From contig NZ_FOUZ01000003.1 in assembly GCF_900115015.1 (NCBI RefSeq), positions 62,001 through 126,000 on the forward strand: DNA of 64,000 bases, in the 5' to 3' direction. How positions within the stretch are numbered: the stretch's first letter is position 1; each line of letters opens with the position of its first letter. The notes under the pieces are model-generated. The model made no database searches. It was not told the DNA's origin and worked only from the letters and a program-made list of their open reading frames with translations. Positions 29,250 to 37,805 of the stretch are shown piece by piece. The stretch comes from Algoriella xinjiangensis. GTDB lineage: Bacteria > Bacteroidota > Bacteroidia > Flavobacteriales > Weeksellaceae. A program made the position numbers and the translations under genes.

Positions 29250-29723
29250 GTGAGAATCCACGAGAATGGTCAAGTAGAAATTGATGGAATCGATAAGTTG
29301 ATTCTGAATGCTTTTATGGACAATGCTAATATTCCGGTCTCTCAATTGGCAAAAGAATTGGGAATTTCGAATACAGCGGTTCATCAACGCATCAAAAAAC
29401 TTGAAACTTCAGGAATTATTAGTGCTACAAAAGTTATCATAAATCCCGCTGTTTTAGGCTATTCTACCATGTCTTTTGTGGGAGTGTTTATGGATAAACC
29501 TTCTTCGTACAAATTAGTGATTAATGCTCTGGAACAAATTCCGGAAGTAGTTGAAGCACACTTTACAACAGGTAATTACGGTATTTTCTTAAAAATATTG
29601 AGTCGTGATAATCTCCATTTAATGAATGTTTTGAATAAAAAACTTCAGCAAATTGACGGTGTTACACGAACAGAAACAATTATCTCGTTAGAGCAACCGA
29701 TAGATAGACAAATAAAACTTTAA
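29250..29723 (+). CDS. Lrp/AsnC-family transcriptional regulator
   Basis: 157-aa regulator with N-terminal winged HTH (IDKLILNAFMDNANIPVSQLAKELGISNTAVHQRIKKLETSGII) and C-terminal RAM/ligand domain (VVEAHFTTGNYGIFLKILSRD). GTG start at 29250, 28 bases after the nuclease-family gene; no in-frame ATG precedes the HTH. Such proteins sense amino acids or other small ligands as dimers or octamers. Nine bases separate it from deoC, so it may be in one unit with it. Confidence 0.9.
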   Translation: MRIHENGQVEIDGIDKLILNAFMDNANIPVSQLAKELGISNTAVHQRIKKLETSGIISATKVIINPAVLGYSTMSFVGVFMDKPSSYKLVINALEQIPEVVEAHFTTGNYGIFLKILSRDNLHLMNVLNKKLQQIDGVTRTETIISLEQPIDRQIKL

Positions 29724-29732
29724 TATACAAAG

Positions 29733-30476
29733 ATGAGTATTAATCAATATTTAGACTCGACGTATCTTAAAACGCCTGCTCAAGCGGGTATTTCGAACTC
29801 GGATACATTAGATATGGTGCATAAGTTAACACAAGAAGCCATAGATAATGAGATATATGCAGTGATGATTCGACCAGATTATGTAAGATCTGTGCGTGCA
29901 TTATTGGAAGAAAGAAAATCGAATGTTGTTTTGGGAACTGTTATAGGTTTTCATGAGGGCACAAACGATTTGAATGAAAAATTGAGAGAAGCGCAAAGAG
30001 CGATTGCAGATGGTGCAGAAGAATTGGATTTCGTAATTAATTACGAAGCATTCAAAAAAGGAGAAATTGAGAAAGTTAAAGAAGAAGTAGAAACAGTAAC
30101 TTCTATCGTTTTACGCGAAGCAAAAGTGGTAAAATGGATCATAGAAACTGCTGCTTTAACAGACAATCAAATTGTAGAATTAACACAATTAATTCGCGAT
30201 ATTGTAATCAATAAACTTGGTGAAGAATATGCACCAAGAGTTTTTGTAAAATCATCTACAGGTTTTTACAGAACACCAAACGATGAGCCAAATGGCGCAA
30301 ACGAACATGTAATTAAATTGATGTTAGCAAACGCAGGACCTTTACCTGTAAAAGCATCTGGTGGTGTAAGAACCGCAGAAGAAGCAGAAAAAATGATTGC
30401 ATTAGGTGTAAAACGTATCGGTACTTCTTCGGCTTTAGCAATTGTAAAAGGAGAAAAAGCAACCGGAGATTATTAA
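29733..30476 (+). CDS. deoC: Deoxyribose-phosphate aldolase
   Basis: Cleaves 2-deoxyribose-5-phosphate to glyceraldehyde-3-phosphate and acetaldehyde in deoxynucleoside breakdown. The TIM barrel of 247 aa has the Schiff-base Lys in VFVKSSTGF and the second active-site Lys in PVKASGGVRT; EELDFVINY holds the conserved Asp. WIIETAALTDNQIVELT matches the usual IIETGxLT segment. It is the last gene after the Lrp-type regulator and is followed by a terminator. Confidence 0.94.
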   Translation: MSINQYLDSTYLKTPAQAGISNSDTLDMVHKLTQEAIDNEIYAVMIRPDYVRSVRALLEERKSNVVLGTVIGFHEGTNDLNEKLREAQRAIADGAEELDFVINYEAFKKGEIEKVKEEVETVTSIVLREAKVVKWIIETAALTDNQIVELTQLIRDIVINKLGEEYAPRVFVKSSTGFYRTPNDEPNGANEHVIKLMLANAGPLPVKASGGVRTAEEAEKMIALGVKRIGTSSALAIVKGEKATGDY

Positions 30477-30500
30477 AAACTTCTATTTTTTTAAGATAAT

Positions 30501-30528
30501 AAAGCCTCAGATTTCTGAGGCTTTTTTT
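30501..30528 (+). terminator. Terminator of deoC
   Basis: AAAGCCTCAGA / TCTGAGGCTTT hairpin followed by T. Confidence 0.88.
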
Positions 30529-30610
30529 ATTCATTATAAATTATGAAAAAAGTGAATTAAAATATTTTTCAAATTCATTTGTTTATTATGTTTGCATCCC
30601 GTTTTTGTTA

Positions 30611-30628
30611 ACTTGATTTATATCAAGT
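30611..30628. promoter_or_regulatory. Palindrome upstream of the AraC-type regulator
   Basis: ACTTGA-TTTATA-TCAAGT, 60 bases before the regulator start. It could be an operator for autoregulation; no second copy was noticed in front of the pilin-like gene. Confidence 0.35.
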
Positions 30629-30687
30629 GTTTTGAATAAAAAATTTAATAATTTTACATATTGAATTGTACAAGAGTTTAGATAATT

Positions 30688-31551
30688 ATGATATTTAATG
30701 ACGGTGATGTTTATGAAAGAATGAATATAGATGCAGGTTTAGCTGTTTTTGAGCTAGGAAATTATTTTGAGAATGAAGAATGGTTACGTCACTTTTCTAA
30801 AAATGATAATTATGGTATTATTTGGTCTGGTACCAAAAAAATGAATCATATTATTAATGGAAAAGAGATTTTAATCCCAAAAAATAATTTTCTTTTTGTT
30901 GCGCCAAACGTAAAACAACAATTTATAAAACAGACAAGTAAGTCTGATGCATATTATATTGTCTTTAAACATGAGTTTTATTCAAAATCTATAGCAGAAA
31001 ATTTGAAACTAGAAAATAGTATACTCTTTTCTACAGATCAAATCAATGTTGTAGAAAACAATATTTGTTCTGCACCAATTTTTGAATCTAATTATATCAA
31101 ATACTTTTTTAGAAATTTTGACACAGATTTAGATGCCAAATTAGCTCATAATTTGTTAGAGCGCATTATTTTAGATGGTCAAATGCAAACATTTGATTCA
31201 AATCAACAACTTATTAATGATGATTATGATGTAGAAATTGCAACAAAATTTAAAAAACTGTTGCAACAAAATGTCAACGATTATAAACAAGTTTCCTTTT
31301 ATATTGACCGCCTTTTTGTAACGAAAAGAAGATTAGATAAGGCTACTTTGATTATTTTTAAAAAATCTGCAAAAGAAATGATTATTGATGAATTGATGAA
31401 GAATGCGAAGATAATGTTGGCAAATTCTAAAATGTCTATAAAAGATATCGCATTGGAACTCAATTTCCTCCAAGAGACCAATTTTACGGCCTTTTTCAAG
31501 AAAAATACGGGACTTTCTCCGTCGAAATTCAGACAAAACACTCCGAATTAG
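30688..31551 (+). CDS. AraC-family transcriptional regulator
   Basis: 287 aa. The C-terminal third carries the two-helix-turn-helix DNA-binding domain: AKEMIIDELMKNAKIMLANSKMSIKDIALELNFLQETNFTAFFKKNTGLSPSKFRQN, the last part matching the second AraC HTH closely. The N-terminal 180 residues look like a cupin-type sensor domain (IPKNNFLFVAPNVKQQF) that would bind an unknown ligand. It sits 171 bases upstream of the pilus-like operon in the same direction, and the operon promoter has a weak minus-33 element, so activation of that operon is a reasonable inference. Confidence 0.9.
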   Translation: MIFNDGDVYERMNIDAGLAVFELGNYFENEEWLRHFSKNDNYGIIWSGTKKMNHIINGKEILIPKNNFLFVAPNVKQQFIKQTSKSDAYYIVFKHEFYSKSIAENLKLENSILFSTDQINVVENNICSAPIFESNYIKYFFRNFDTDLDAKLAHNLLERIILDGQMQTFDSNQQLINDDYDVEIATKFKKLLQQNVNDYKQVSFYIDRLFVTKRRLDKATLIIFKKSAKEMIIDELMKNAKIMLANSKMSIKDIALELNFLQETNFTAFFKKNTGLSPSKFRQNTPN

Positions 31552-31619
31552 TTAGTTAGATTTGTCTCTTTTCATCATTTTTATGTACTTTTTAATCATA
31601 CAAGACGAAAAAGTCGCTA

Positions 31620-31627
31620 TAAATTTG
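31620..31627 (+). promoter_or_regulatory. Minus-7 promoter box of the pilus-like operon
   Basis: TAAATTTG, 95 bases before the small-subunit ATG. No TTG is seen 17-23 bases upstream, as expected for a promoter needing an activator. Confidence 0.55.
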
Positions 31628-31722
31628 CACTCGCATTTGGGACATAATGCAACTCTAAAGATAACTACTACCTGATTATTTAACAAATTATTTTACAAAA
31701 AATTTTAACAATTTATAGAATT

Positions 31723-32271
31723 ATGAAAAAATCTGCATTTATTTTATCAATTATCATTTGTGCTTTATTCTCAGGTGTAGCAATGGCTCAAACAACAGCT
31801 CAAGCAACTTTAAATGTAAAACTTTACCCAATTCAAACGATTCTTATCGGTGGAGATAATACGGTAAATTTAGAATATAAGACAAAAGACGATTATTTAA
31901 ACGGAGTTACAAGTAAAATGAATGACCATTTGGTTGTTTATAGTACGGGAGGTTTTGCAGTTAATGTGAAGTCTGAAAACGAAGATTTAATCTATACTAA
32001 AGATGCCTTAACAAGTAAAATTGCTGCAAATACAATTAACTTACAAGCAACTTTAGGAACTGGAAATCAACTTAATTCATCTACAATGAGTAATGTTGTT
32101 TTAGCAAATGCAAACAAAAACCTTATTTCTAGTAATGTTGGAGGAACGTAATTAAAATTTAACGTTGCTTATAACGGTAAAGGAAATAACGATTATGTAA
32201 ACAAATACTACAACGTAGAAACGCCAAACGTATACACAACTACAGTTACGTATACGATTGAAGCACAATAA
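31723..32271 (+). pseudogene. Pilin-like secreted subunit gene with an in-frame TAA
   Basis: Signal peptide (cut after AMAQ) followed by a beta-rich domain starting QATLNVKLYPIQTI. Reading stops at TAA 32149-32151 after 142 residues, but the same frame continues for 39 sensible codons (LKFNVAYNGKGNNDY ... VTYTIEAQ) to TAA at 32269-32271. The C-terminal tail resembles the end of the adhesin gene two genes downstream (LLYTITPL), which supports one broken 181-residue domain. TAA is one base from AAA, CAA or GAA. The truncated product would lack the last strands of the fold, so the major subunit is probably nonfunctional in this copy unless the stop is a sequence error. Confidence 0.72.
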
Positions 32272-32282
32272 TATATAAAAAC

Positions 32283-32315
32283 AGAAGTAGTGTTGTAAAA
32301 CGCTACTTCTCTTTT
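32283..32315 (+). terminator. Hairpin between subunit and chaperone genes
   Basis: AGAAGTAGTGTT / AACGCTACTTCT stem followed by CTTTTA, five bases before the chaperone ATG. With its short T run it is more likely a partial terminator or mRNA-stabilising hairpin, as seen after major-subunit genes of pilus operons. Confidence 0.55.
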
Positions 32316-32319
32316 ACTT

Positions 32320-33129
32320 ATGAAGATTCTTCGGTATTTAACACTATTAATTTCTTTTTTGACATTAATATGTGCAAATAAAACAAATGCTCAATCAGGT
32401 ATTTCAGTCAGTCCGCCAAGGACTTATTTTAGTTTAAACCCTGGTGAAAGCGAACGAAAAAAGATTCTTGTAACCAATGTGAGTGATGTAAATACATTGG
32501 AACTTGCCGTTTCTTTTAACGATTGGAAATATGATGATTATGGAACAAATGTAGTTTCAGAACCAAATACTTTACCAACGAGTAGCGCAAACTGGATCAC
32601 AGTTTTACCAGGAAATACATTAACACTTCTACCCAAAGAATCTAAAGAAATTGAGATTCTAATGCAAGTTCCCGAAAAAATAAATCAAGAAGCTGTACAC
32701 ACTGCAATGATGTATATTACGCAAACTAATCCAATAAATGGAGCAAATAAAAGTGGCGAAAATATAAAAATATCAATCAGAACGGGTGTTAAGATTTATC
32801 AACGATTTAATACTGGTCGAGAACAAAACATCGAATTCACTAATTTTGAATTTAATAAAGCTGAGAATGAATTGGTTTTAAAAATTGAAAATGAAGGAAA
32901 TGTTTGGGGCGAAGGAACAATAAAAAACGAAATCATTAACCAAGAAAACGGGAAGCAAATTATTTTGCAAGATGTTGTTTTTTATAGTTTACCAAACGAC
33001 AAGCGAATTGTTTATATACCTTTGCCAAAAGACTTGGAGAAAGGAAGCTATATTGCAACGTCTACTTTAAGTTTGGGTGATAATGATAATATTAAAATTG
33101 CTGAATTGAGTTTTTCGAATGATAAATAA
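32320..33129 (+). CDS. PapD-like periplasmic pilus chaperone
   Basis: 269 aa with signal peptide (ends TNAQS). Two Ig-like domains as in FimC/PapD. ISVSPPRTYFSLNPGESERKKILVTN corresponds to the chaperone A and B strands with an Arg (about 34) in the place of the PapD cleft Arg. ENIKISIRTGVKIYQRF (about 147-163) matches the G1/linker region of classical chaperones (IxxRIKLFYRP), including a Lys at the cleft-Lys position. This chaperone would complete and cap subunit folds by donor-strand complementation. It follows the pilin-like gene and overlaps the adhesin gene by 11 bases. Confidence 0.75.
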   Translation: MKILRYLTLLISFLTLICANKTNAQSGISVSPPRTYFSLNPGESERKKILVTNVSDVNTLELAVSFNDWKYDDYGTNVVSEPNTLPTSSANWITVLPGNTLTLLPKESKEIEILMQVPEKINQEAVHTAMMYITQTNPINGANKSGENIKISIRTGVKIYQRFNTGREQNIEFTNFEFNKAENELVLKIENEGNVWGEGTIKNEIINQENGKQIILQDVVFYSLPNDKRIVYIPLPKDLEKGSYIATSTLSLGDNDNIKIAELSFSNDK

Positions 33130-34144
33130 AATTTACAAACAATATATTTTGATGACAATATTTTTATTGTCATCTCTTTTTGTATCTGCACAATTCACAA
33201 TCAATGCGCATAATTCTGGTTGGATTCAGGTAAACGGGAGCAGCGGTGTTACAGTAAAAAATATTGCTGTTTTACAATTGCAAATGAATGGTGCTTTAAA
33301 CCATAAAAACTGGTCAATAGTTGGGCGAGTTGTTTCGCCAATTGTAAATACTCAGAAAAAAGAATTTCCACCCGAAAAGTTAAAACTTAAGTTTAGTAAC
33401 TATACAACCGAGCAATATTATGCCGAAAATTACCCAACATTAGCACAAATTGGTGTTAATCAAAGTAGTATTCCGATGAGTTTTTCACCTGTTTATTTTA
33501 TTCGTAATTCACCTTTAACTATTAATACGCCAAGCGGTCGTTATGGTAGTATTCGTCTTAGTTACGATATTATTATTGATGCAGGAACGTATCTAAATGC
33601 ATTAAAATCTTGGAATAATTATACCATTCAATTAGAATTTTCTATTCTTAATGAATTTGGAAATATAATTAGTACAAGCCCTTTTTCTGTTGAAATGCAA
33701 ATTAGTCCAAACGGTAATTTTGATCCTGTGTCGTCAGTTTCAATAGTAATCGATGGTTCTGCTGCAAACGGTGAATTGGTTTTTAATAAAATGCAAGATT
33801 ATGTAAACGGCGTAAAAAAAGAATATCAAAATGGATTAAGTGTTTCTTCGGATACACCTTATGACATTCAAGTTTCTTCGATGAATCAATTTTTACAATC
33901 TTCATCAGCCGATAATTTGCAATTAAATTCGGTAAAAGTTCAATTAAAAGATACGGAAACCAATAAGTTGTCAAACGAAGTAAGTTTATCTAATTACAAC
34001 CAATCACTTATTTCGAGTCCATCCAAAACAAGTTCAAAAAAATACACAATTATCTATTCTACTACACCATCAGATAGTAAAATTTTGAACAGCAAACCAG
34101 GTAATTATTCAACATCATTACTGTACACAATTACACCATTGTAA
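33119..34144 (+). CDS. Two-domain secreted adhesin-like protein
   Basis: 341 aa with signal peptide (ends VSAQ). The C-terminal half (about 205-341) has the same order of elements as the small subunit: DGSAANGELVFNKMQDYVNGV, SSDTPYDIQVSS, DNLQLNSVKVQL, NYNQSLISS, KKYTIIYST and final LLYTITPL, matching NTVNLEYKTKDDYLNGV, STGGFAVNVKSEN, NTINLQATL, NANKNLISS, LKFNVAY and TVTYTIEAQ. The N-terminal half is unique and is the candidate binding domain. This adhesin-plus-pilin architecture is that of tip adhesins such as FimH. It lies six bases before the outer-membrane gene. Ligand unknown. Confidence 0.65.
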   Translation: MINKIYKQYILMTIFLLSSLFVSAQFTINAHNSGWIQVNGSSGVTVKNIAVLQLQMNGALNHKNWSIVGRVVSPIVNTQKKEFPPEKLKLKFSNYTTEQYYAENYPTLAQIGVNQSSIPMSFSPVYFIRNSPLTINTPSGRYGSIRLSYDIIIDAGTYLNALKSWNNYTIQLEFSILNEFGNIISTSPFSVEMQISPNGNFDPVSSVSIVIDGSAANGELVFNKMQDYVNGVKKEYQNGLSVSSDTPYDIQVSSMNQFLQSSSADNLQLNSVKVQLKDTETNKLSNEVSLSNYNQSLISSPSKTSSKKYTIIYSTTPSDSKILNSKPGNYSTSLLYTITPL

Positions 34145-34150
34145 CCATAA

Positions 34151-36964
34151 ATGCACTCTTTTTTATTCCATTTTAAAAGCTATTTCTTTACACTGCTTAT
34201 CTTTTTATGCGGGCTAAATTTATATGCTCAAAATTCTAGAAATGGATTGGTATTTACGACAACAAAAGATATCGAGATAAAAGATGACAATGTATTTACG
34301 GTTATCATGCAATTCGAAAATACCACAAATGATACAATTGATGCGCGGCTTAAACTAAAACTTCCAGCTTCAATCCGTTCACTTAGTCAAGACGATTTAA
34401 AGATTAAAATCAATCCATCCAAAAAAGCATTTATTCCACTAAAATTTGTGGTGAATAAAGCGCAAACGGCTGGTTTAGTTACATTAGATTTTAATATTAT
34501 TGATTTTAAAACGCAGCAAGAAATCACAAATTCTACAACCAAAGTTTCGATTTCTTCTAAAAAAAGCATCAAAATTTTCCCGAATCAAACCAATATTTTT
34601 TATAGACAAGAAGGCGATTCGATTCATTATGAATTGAAAGTAATGAATATGGGAAATCAGCCCGAAAAAATCTTAATTACAAATGTTTTTCCAGATTTTA
34701 AAGGAAATTTTACTTCCGAAAGTAAGCGTATAAATATTGATGCATTTGAAGAAAAAAATATTCGTTTCTCTAAATATGTAGACCGCGATATGATGAAAAT
34801 TGAAATGTATCAAGCCAATGTTTCTGCTTATTTTGAGAATGGAGATTTTGCTGGAAACGTTTTTTTTATGATTCAGAATGCAAGTTCTAACCGTGTTTTT
34901 GTCGATCCAAAAAACTTAAATCAAGCGTGGAGCAATCAATCTACAAATTATGTTCGGATGACGACGCGTGATATTGGAACTCGAAATACGAATTTTAATT
35001 TGATGGCGCATCAAGAATTTTCTGTCGGATTGAATGAGTTTTCCTATAATTTGAATGGAACAAGTTGGCAACACGATCAAGATATGATTTTGTCGGATTC
35101 TTGGGTAAAATATCAGCGCAATAACAAAGGTGTTGTTTTGGGAACAATTAGCAACAACGATTTTGATATTCCGATTAATGGACGCGGAATAATGTTGTTT
35201 AATAATTATGATAAAAACGACAACCGAATTGTAGTTGGTACGGCCGAAAAAAATTATAATTTATTAGATGATTTAGATAAAAATCGATTCAAAAATAGTC
35301 ATACAACTTTTGCAAATACTCGATTTTTAATCAATGGCGATAATGAGCTTGAAACAACTGCATTGTTTGATAAAAATTATTCAACAACCAATTTTATTTT
35401 AACCAACGGTTACAAATGGTCGACACCAAATAAATGGAATCATGCATTAAAATTTGGATACGGTTTTTCTAAATTTAAGGAAACAAATGATATCGAAAAT
35501 TCGTTGTCTATAGCTGCAAATATATCGGGAAGTATCGGGAAATATGATTTATATAGTTCCAATTATTTTAGTTCTGGTTATTATCCTGGGACTAGAAAAG
35601 GCGCTTTATATCTTAATCAACGTATACAACGTGCATTTAAAAAAACATCGTTATGGACGTCTTTTACCTTGACAAATAATAATCCGAAAGCAATAGATCC
35701 TTATTTAATTAATTATACAAACGCAAACGAATCGAAGGCTTTGCGTGTAGAAACTGGAATATCATTTAAAGTTGCAAATCAATTTAATGTTTCAATTTCG
35801 CCAAAGTTGAATATAGAAAAATCGACAATTTTAGATATAGAAACATTTACATATAATCCAATTCATTTCAAATCTGGTTATTTAAATGGTTCATTTTCGT
35901 GGTTATCAAATTCTCGCAGCCATCAATTGGTTTTTAATGCGCTTGGAGGATTTTCTGAACTAGAAGAACAAAATAAATTGGAGCCGATTGCTTATGGTCA
36001 ATTAACCTGGAATTTTAAAAATTTTCAACTTAATTCATCTTATCAACGCGGAAGTATTATGATTGCCGAAATTTATTCGACAAATAATTTAGAGCATCAA
36101 TTAGAACGATTTAATGCTTCGGCTAGTTTTAGACAAAGTTTTTTCCGTCAAAAATTAAATACGTCATTAAGTGGTTATTATAGTTCTGATAAAAATTTTG
36201 GAAATACCTACACTTTTGGCGCAACGGTAGAATATCAACCAATTGATAATTTAACGGTTAACGCGCAATTAAATCACAGTACATATAATGCGCGAATGAT
36301 GTATACAAAACAGTCTTATTTGCAAGTTGGGGTACAGTATAATTTGCCTGCGAAACGTGCAGTTACAGGAGTTAAAGACGGAACATTAGATTTGTTTGTC
36401 TATTATGATTACAATGCAAATGGTGTTTTTGACGATGGCGATAAAGTGGCTGATAATCGTACCGTAAAAATTAATGATACCAATTTTATTACAGATTTAG
36501 AAGGAAATGTAAAATACAGAAAAGTGCCTTATGGCGACTATTTGATTACATTGCCTGGACAAAAATGGTTTGCGCAAGATTATCAAGTTAATATCAATAC
36601 AAAAAACACGAAAATTTCAATTCCAATGCAACTTACAGGAATTGTTCGTGGAAAAATTGAGTACGAATTAACGTCGAAATTAGAATATCAAGTCACATCA
36701 AATTTATTTGGTTTTACCTTAATTTTCACCAATGATAATGGACAAACATTTACGGTTAAAACAAATGATAGAGGAGAATATACAGCCTTTTTGCCAGTAG
36801 GAAATTATACATTTTATATCCTTGAAAAAAGTATGCCCGAGCATGTTTTTGCTAAAAAATATTTGAATAAAGTGACCGTTTTGCAAGAGCAAAATATAGA
36901 TTACGAACCACTAGTTCTGAAAATAAAAGAACGAAAAGTGAATATAAAACGTTTTGGGAATTAA
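34151..36964 (+). CDS. Usher-like outer-membrane protein of the pilus operon
   Basis: 937 aa, signal peptide (ends LYAQ). Residues 30-255 look like two Ig-type domains (NVFTVIMQFENTTNDTIDARLKLKLP; DSIHYELKVMNMGNQPEKI). From about 265 to 745 the sequence is alternating barrel strands (for example LKFGYGFSKFKETNDIENSLSIAANISGSIGKYDLYSSNYF). Then come an SdrD_B-like DLFVYYDYNANGVFDDGDKVADNRTV and a carboxypeptidase-regulatory-like Ig domain near the C-terminus. Position and size fit an usher secreting and anchoring the subunits, but I see no classical usher N-terminal or plug domain, so the role is inferred from context and barrel character. Confidence 0.6.
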   Translation: MHSFLFHFKSYFFTLLIFLCGLNLYAQNSRNGLVFTTTKDIEIKDDNVFTVIMQFENTTNDTIDARLKLKLPASIRSLSQDDLKIKINPSKKAFIPLKFVVNKAQTAGLVTLDFNIIDFKTQQEITNSTTKVSISSKKSIKIFPNQTNIFYRQEGDSIHYELKVMNMGNQPEKILITNVFPDFKGNFTSESKRINIDAFEEKNIRFSKYVDRDMMKIEMYQANVSAYFENGDFAGNVFFMIQNASSNRVFVDPKNLNQAWSNQSTNYVRMTTRDIGTRNTNFNLMAHQEFSVGLNEFSYNLNGTSWQHDQDMILSDSWVKYQRNNKGVVLGTISNNDFDIPINGRGIMLFNNYDKNDNRIVVGTAEKNYNLLDDLDKNRFKNSHTTFANTRFLINGDNELETTALFDKNYSTTNFILTNGYKWSTPNKWNHALKFGYGFSKFKETNDIENSLSIAANISGSIGKYDLYSSNYFSSGYYPGTRKGALYLNQRIQRAFKKTSLWTSFTLTNNNPKAIDPYLINYTNANESKALRVETGISFKVANQFNVSISPKLNIEKSTILDIETFTYNPIHFKSGYLNGSFSWLSNSRSHQLVFNALGGFSELEEQNKLEPIAYGQLTWNFKNFQLNSSYQRGSIMIAEIYSTNNLEHQLERFNASASFRQSFFRQKLNTSLSGYYSSDKNFGNTYTFGATVEYQPIDNLTVNAQLNHSTYNARMMYTKQSYLQVGVQYNLPAKRAVTGVKDGTLDLFVYYDYNANGVFDDGDKVADNRTVKINDTNFITDLEGNVKYRKVPYGDYLITLPGQKWFAQDYQVNINTKNTKISIPMQLTGIVRGKIEYELTSKLEYQVTSNLFGFTLIFTNDNGQTFTVKTNDRGEYTAFLPVGNYTFYILEKSMPEHVFAKKYLNKVTVLQEQNIDYEPLVLKIKERKVNIKRFGN

Positions 36965-37007
36965 TTGTAAAAATTGATTTATTTTGCAATAGATTTTAAC
37001 CCAATTT

Positions 37008-37733
37008 ATGCCACTAACTTTTTGTCATCCAGCAATTATTTTACCTTTAAAAAAACTTAAACCAAACTGGTTTTCTATGACTGGTTTGATTGTAGGTTCG
37101 ATGTCGCCAGATTTAGAATATTTTTCTCGAATGAAAATTGAAGCAACTCACAGTCATTTATTTTGGGGTGTTTTGTATTTTGATTTACCAATTGCGCTGA
37201 TTTATTGTTTTATATTTCATCTTTTTATTCGCAATATTTTAATACAACATTTGCCAAATTATTTTAAAAAAAGATTTGTTTCTTTTTTAGATTTTGATTG
37301 GATAAATTATTTCAAATCGCATTGGTTCATTGTTATTTTGTCTATACTAATTGGAGGTTATTCACATTTATTTTGGGATGCTTTTACGCACGATACGGGA
37401 TTTTTTGTACAACTAATTCCATCTTTAAATCAAATTTGGTTTACTTGGCCAATCGAAATAAAAGGTTATAAATTTCTTCAACATTTTAGTTCATTAATTG
37501 GTGGATTATTTATATTAGTTTGGATAAATTATCTTCCGAAAGAAAATATTTTACCTTCAGAATTTGATATTGCTTTTTGGATAAAAATAGTTGCATTAAC
37601 ATTATTTATTTCAATCTTTCGATTTTTATTTTTTCCAATAGACATTGTTTTAGGAAATATAATTGTGGTAATTGGAATGAGTGGTTTTATTAGTTTGATG
37701 ATTTTCGGAATGATAGAAAAAGTGAGAAAATAA
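37008..37733 (+). CDS. DUF4184-family membrane protein
   Basis: 241 aa with about five to six membrane segments. The start MPLTFCHPAIILPLKK, MTGLIVGSMSPDLEYF and the HLFWDAFTHDTGFF segment are the family hallmarks; conserved His and Asp residues (HP, SPDLEYF, SHLFWDAFTHD) resemble those of metal-dependent membrane hydrolases of the YdjM/DUF457 type, but activity is not established. It is 43 bases after the usher-like gene, and no terminator lies between them, so it may be carried on the same transcript. Confidence 0.8.
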   Translation: MPLTFCHPAIILPLKKLKPNWFSMTGLIVGSMSPDLEYFSRMKIEATHSHLFWGVLYFDLPIALIYCFIFHLFIRNILIQHLPNYFKKRFVSFLDFDWINYFKSHWFIVILSILIGGYSHLFWDAFTHDTGFFVQLIPSLNQIWFTWPIEIKGYKFLQHFSSLIGGLFILVWINYLPKENILPSEFDIAFWIKIVALTLFISIFRFLFFPIDIVLGNIIVVIGMSGFISLMIFGMIEKVRK

Positions 37734-37743
37734 ATTGAATAAA

Positions 37744-37784
37744 AAATGTCATTCCAAGAAAATAATTTCTTTAGAATGACATTG
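37744..37784. terminator. Hairpin between convergent genes
   Basis: AATGTCATTC / GAATGACATT with an inner AGAAA/TTTCT stem. There is no strong T run, so termination is only likely because it lies between convergent genes. Confidence 0.5.
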
Positions 37785-37805
37785 TATTTTAAGTTTTTAA
37801 TTTTC

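Noticed and set aside
32149-32151. Recoding of TAA as an amino acid
   Set aside because: No known natural recoding of TAA in Flavobacteriia; a mutation or sequence error is simpler.
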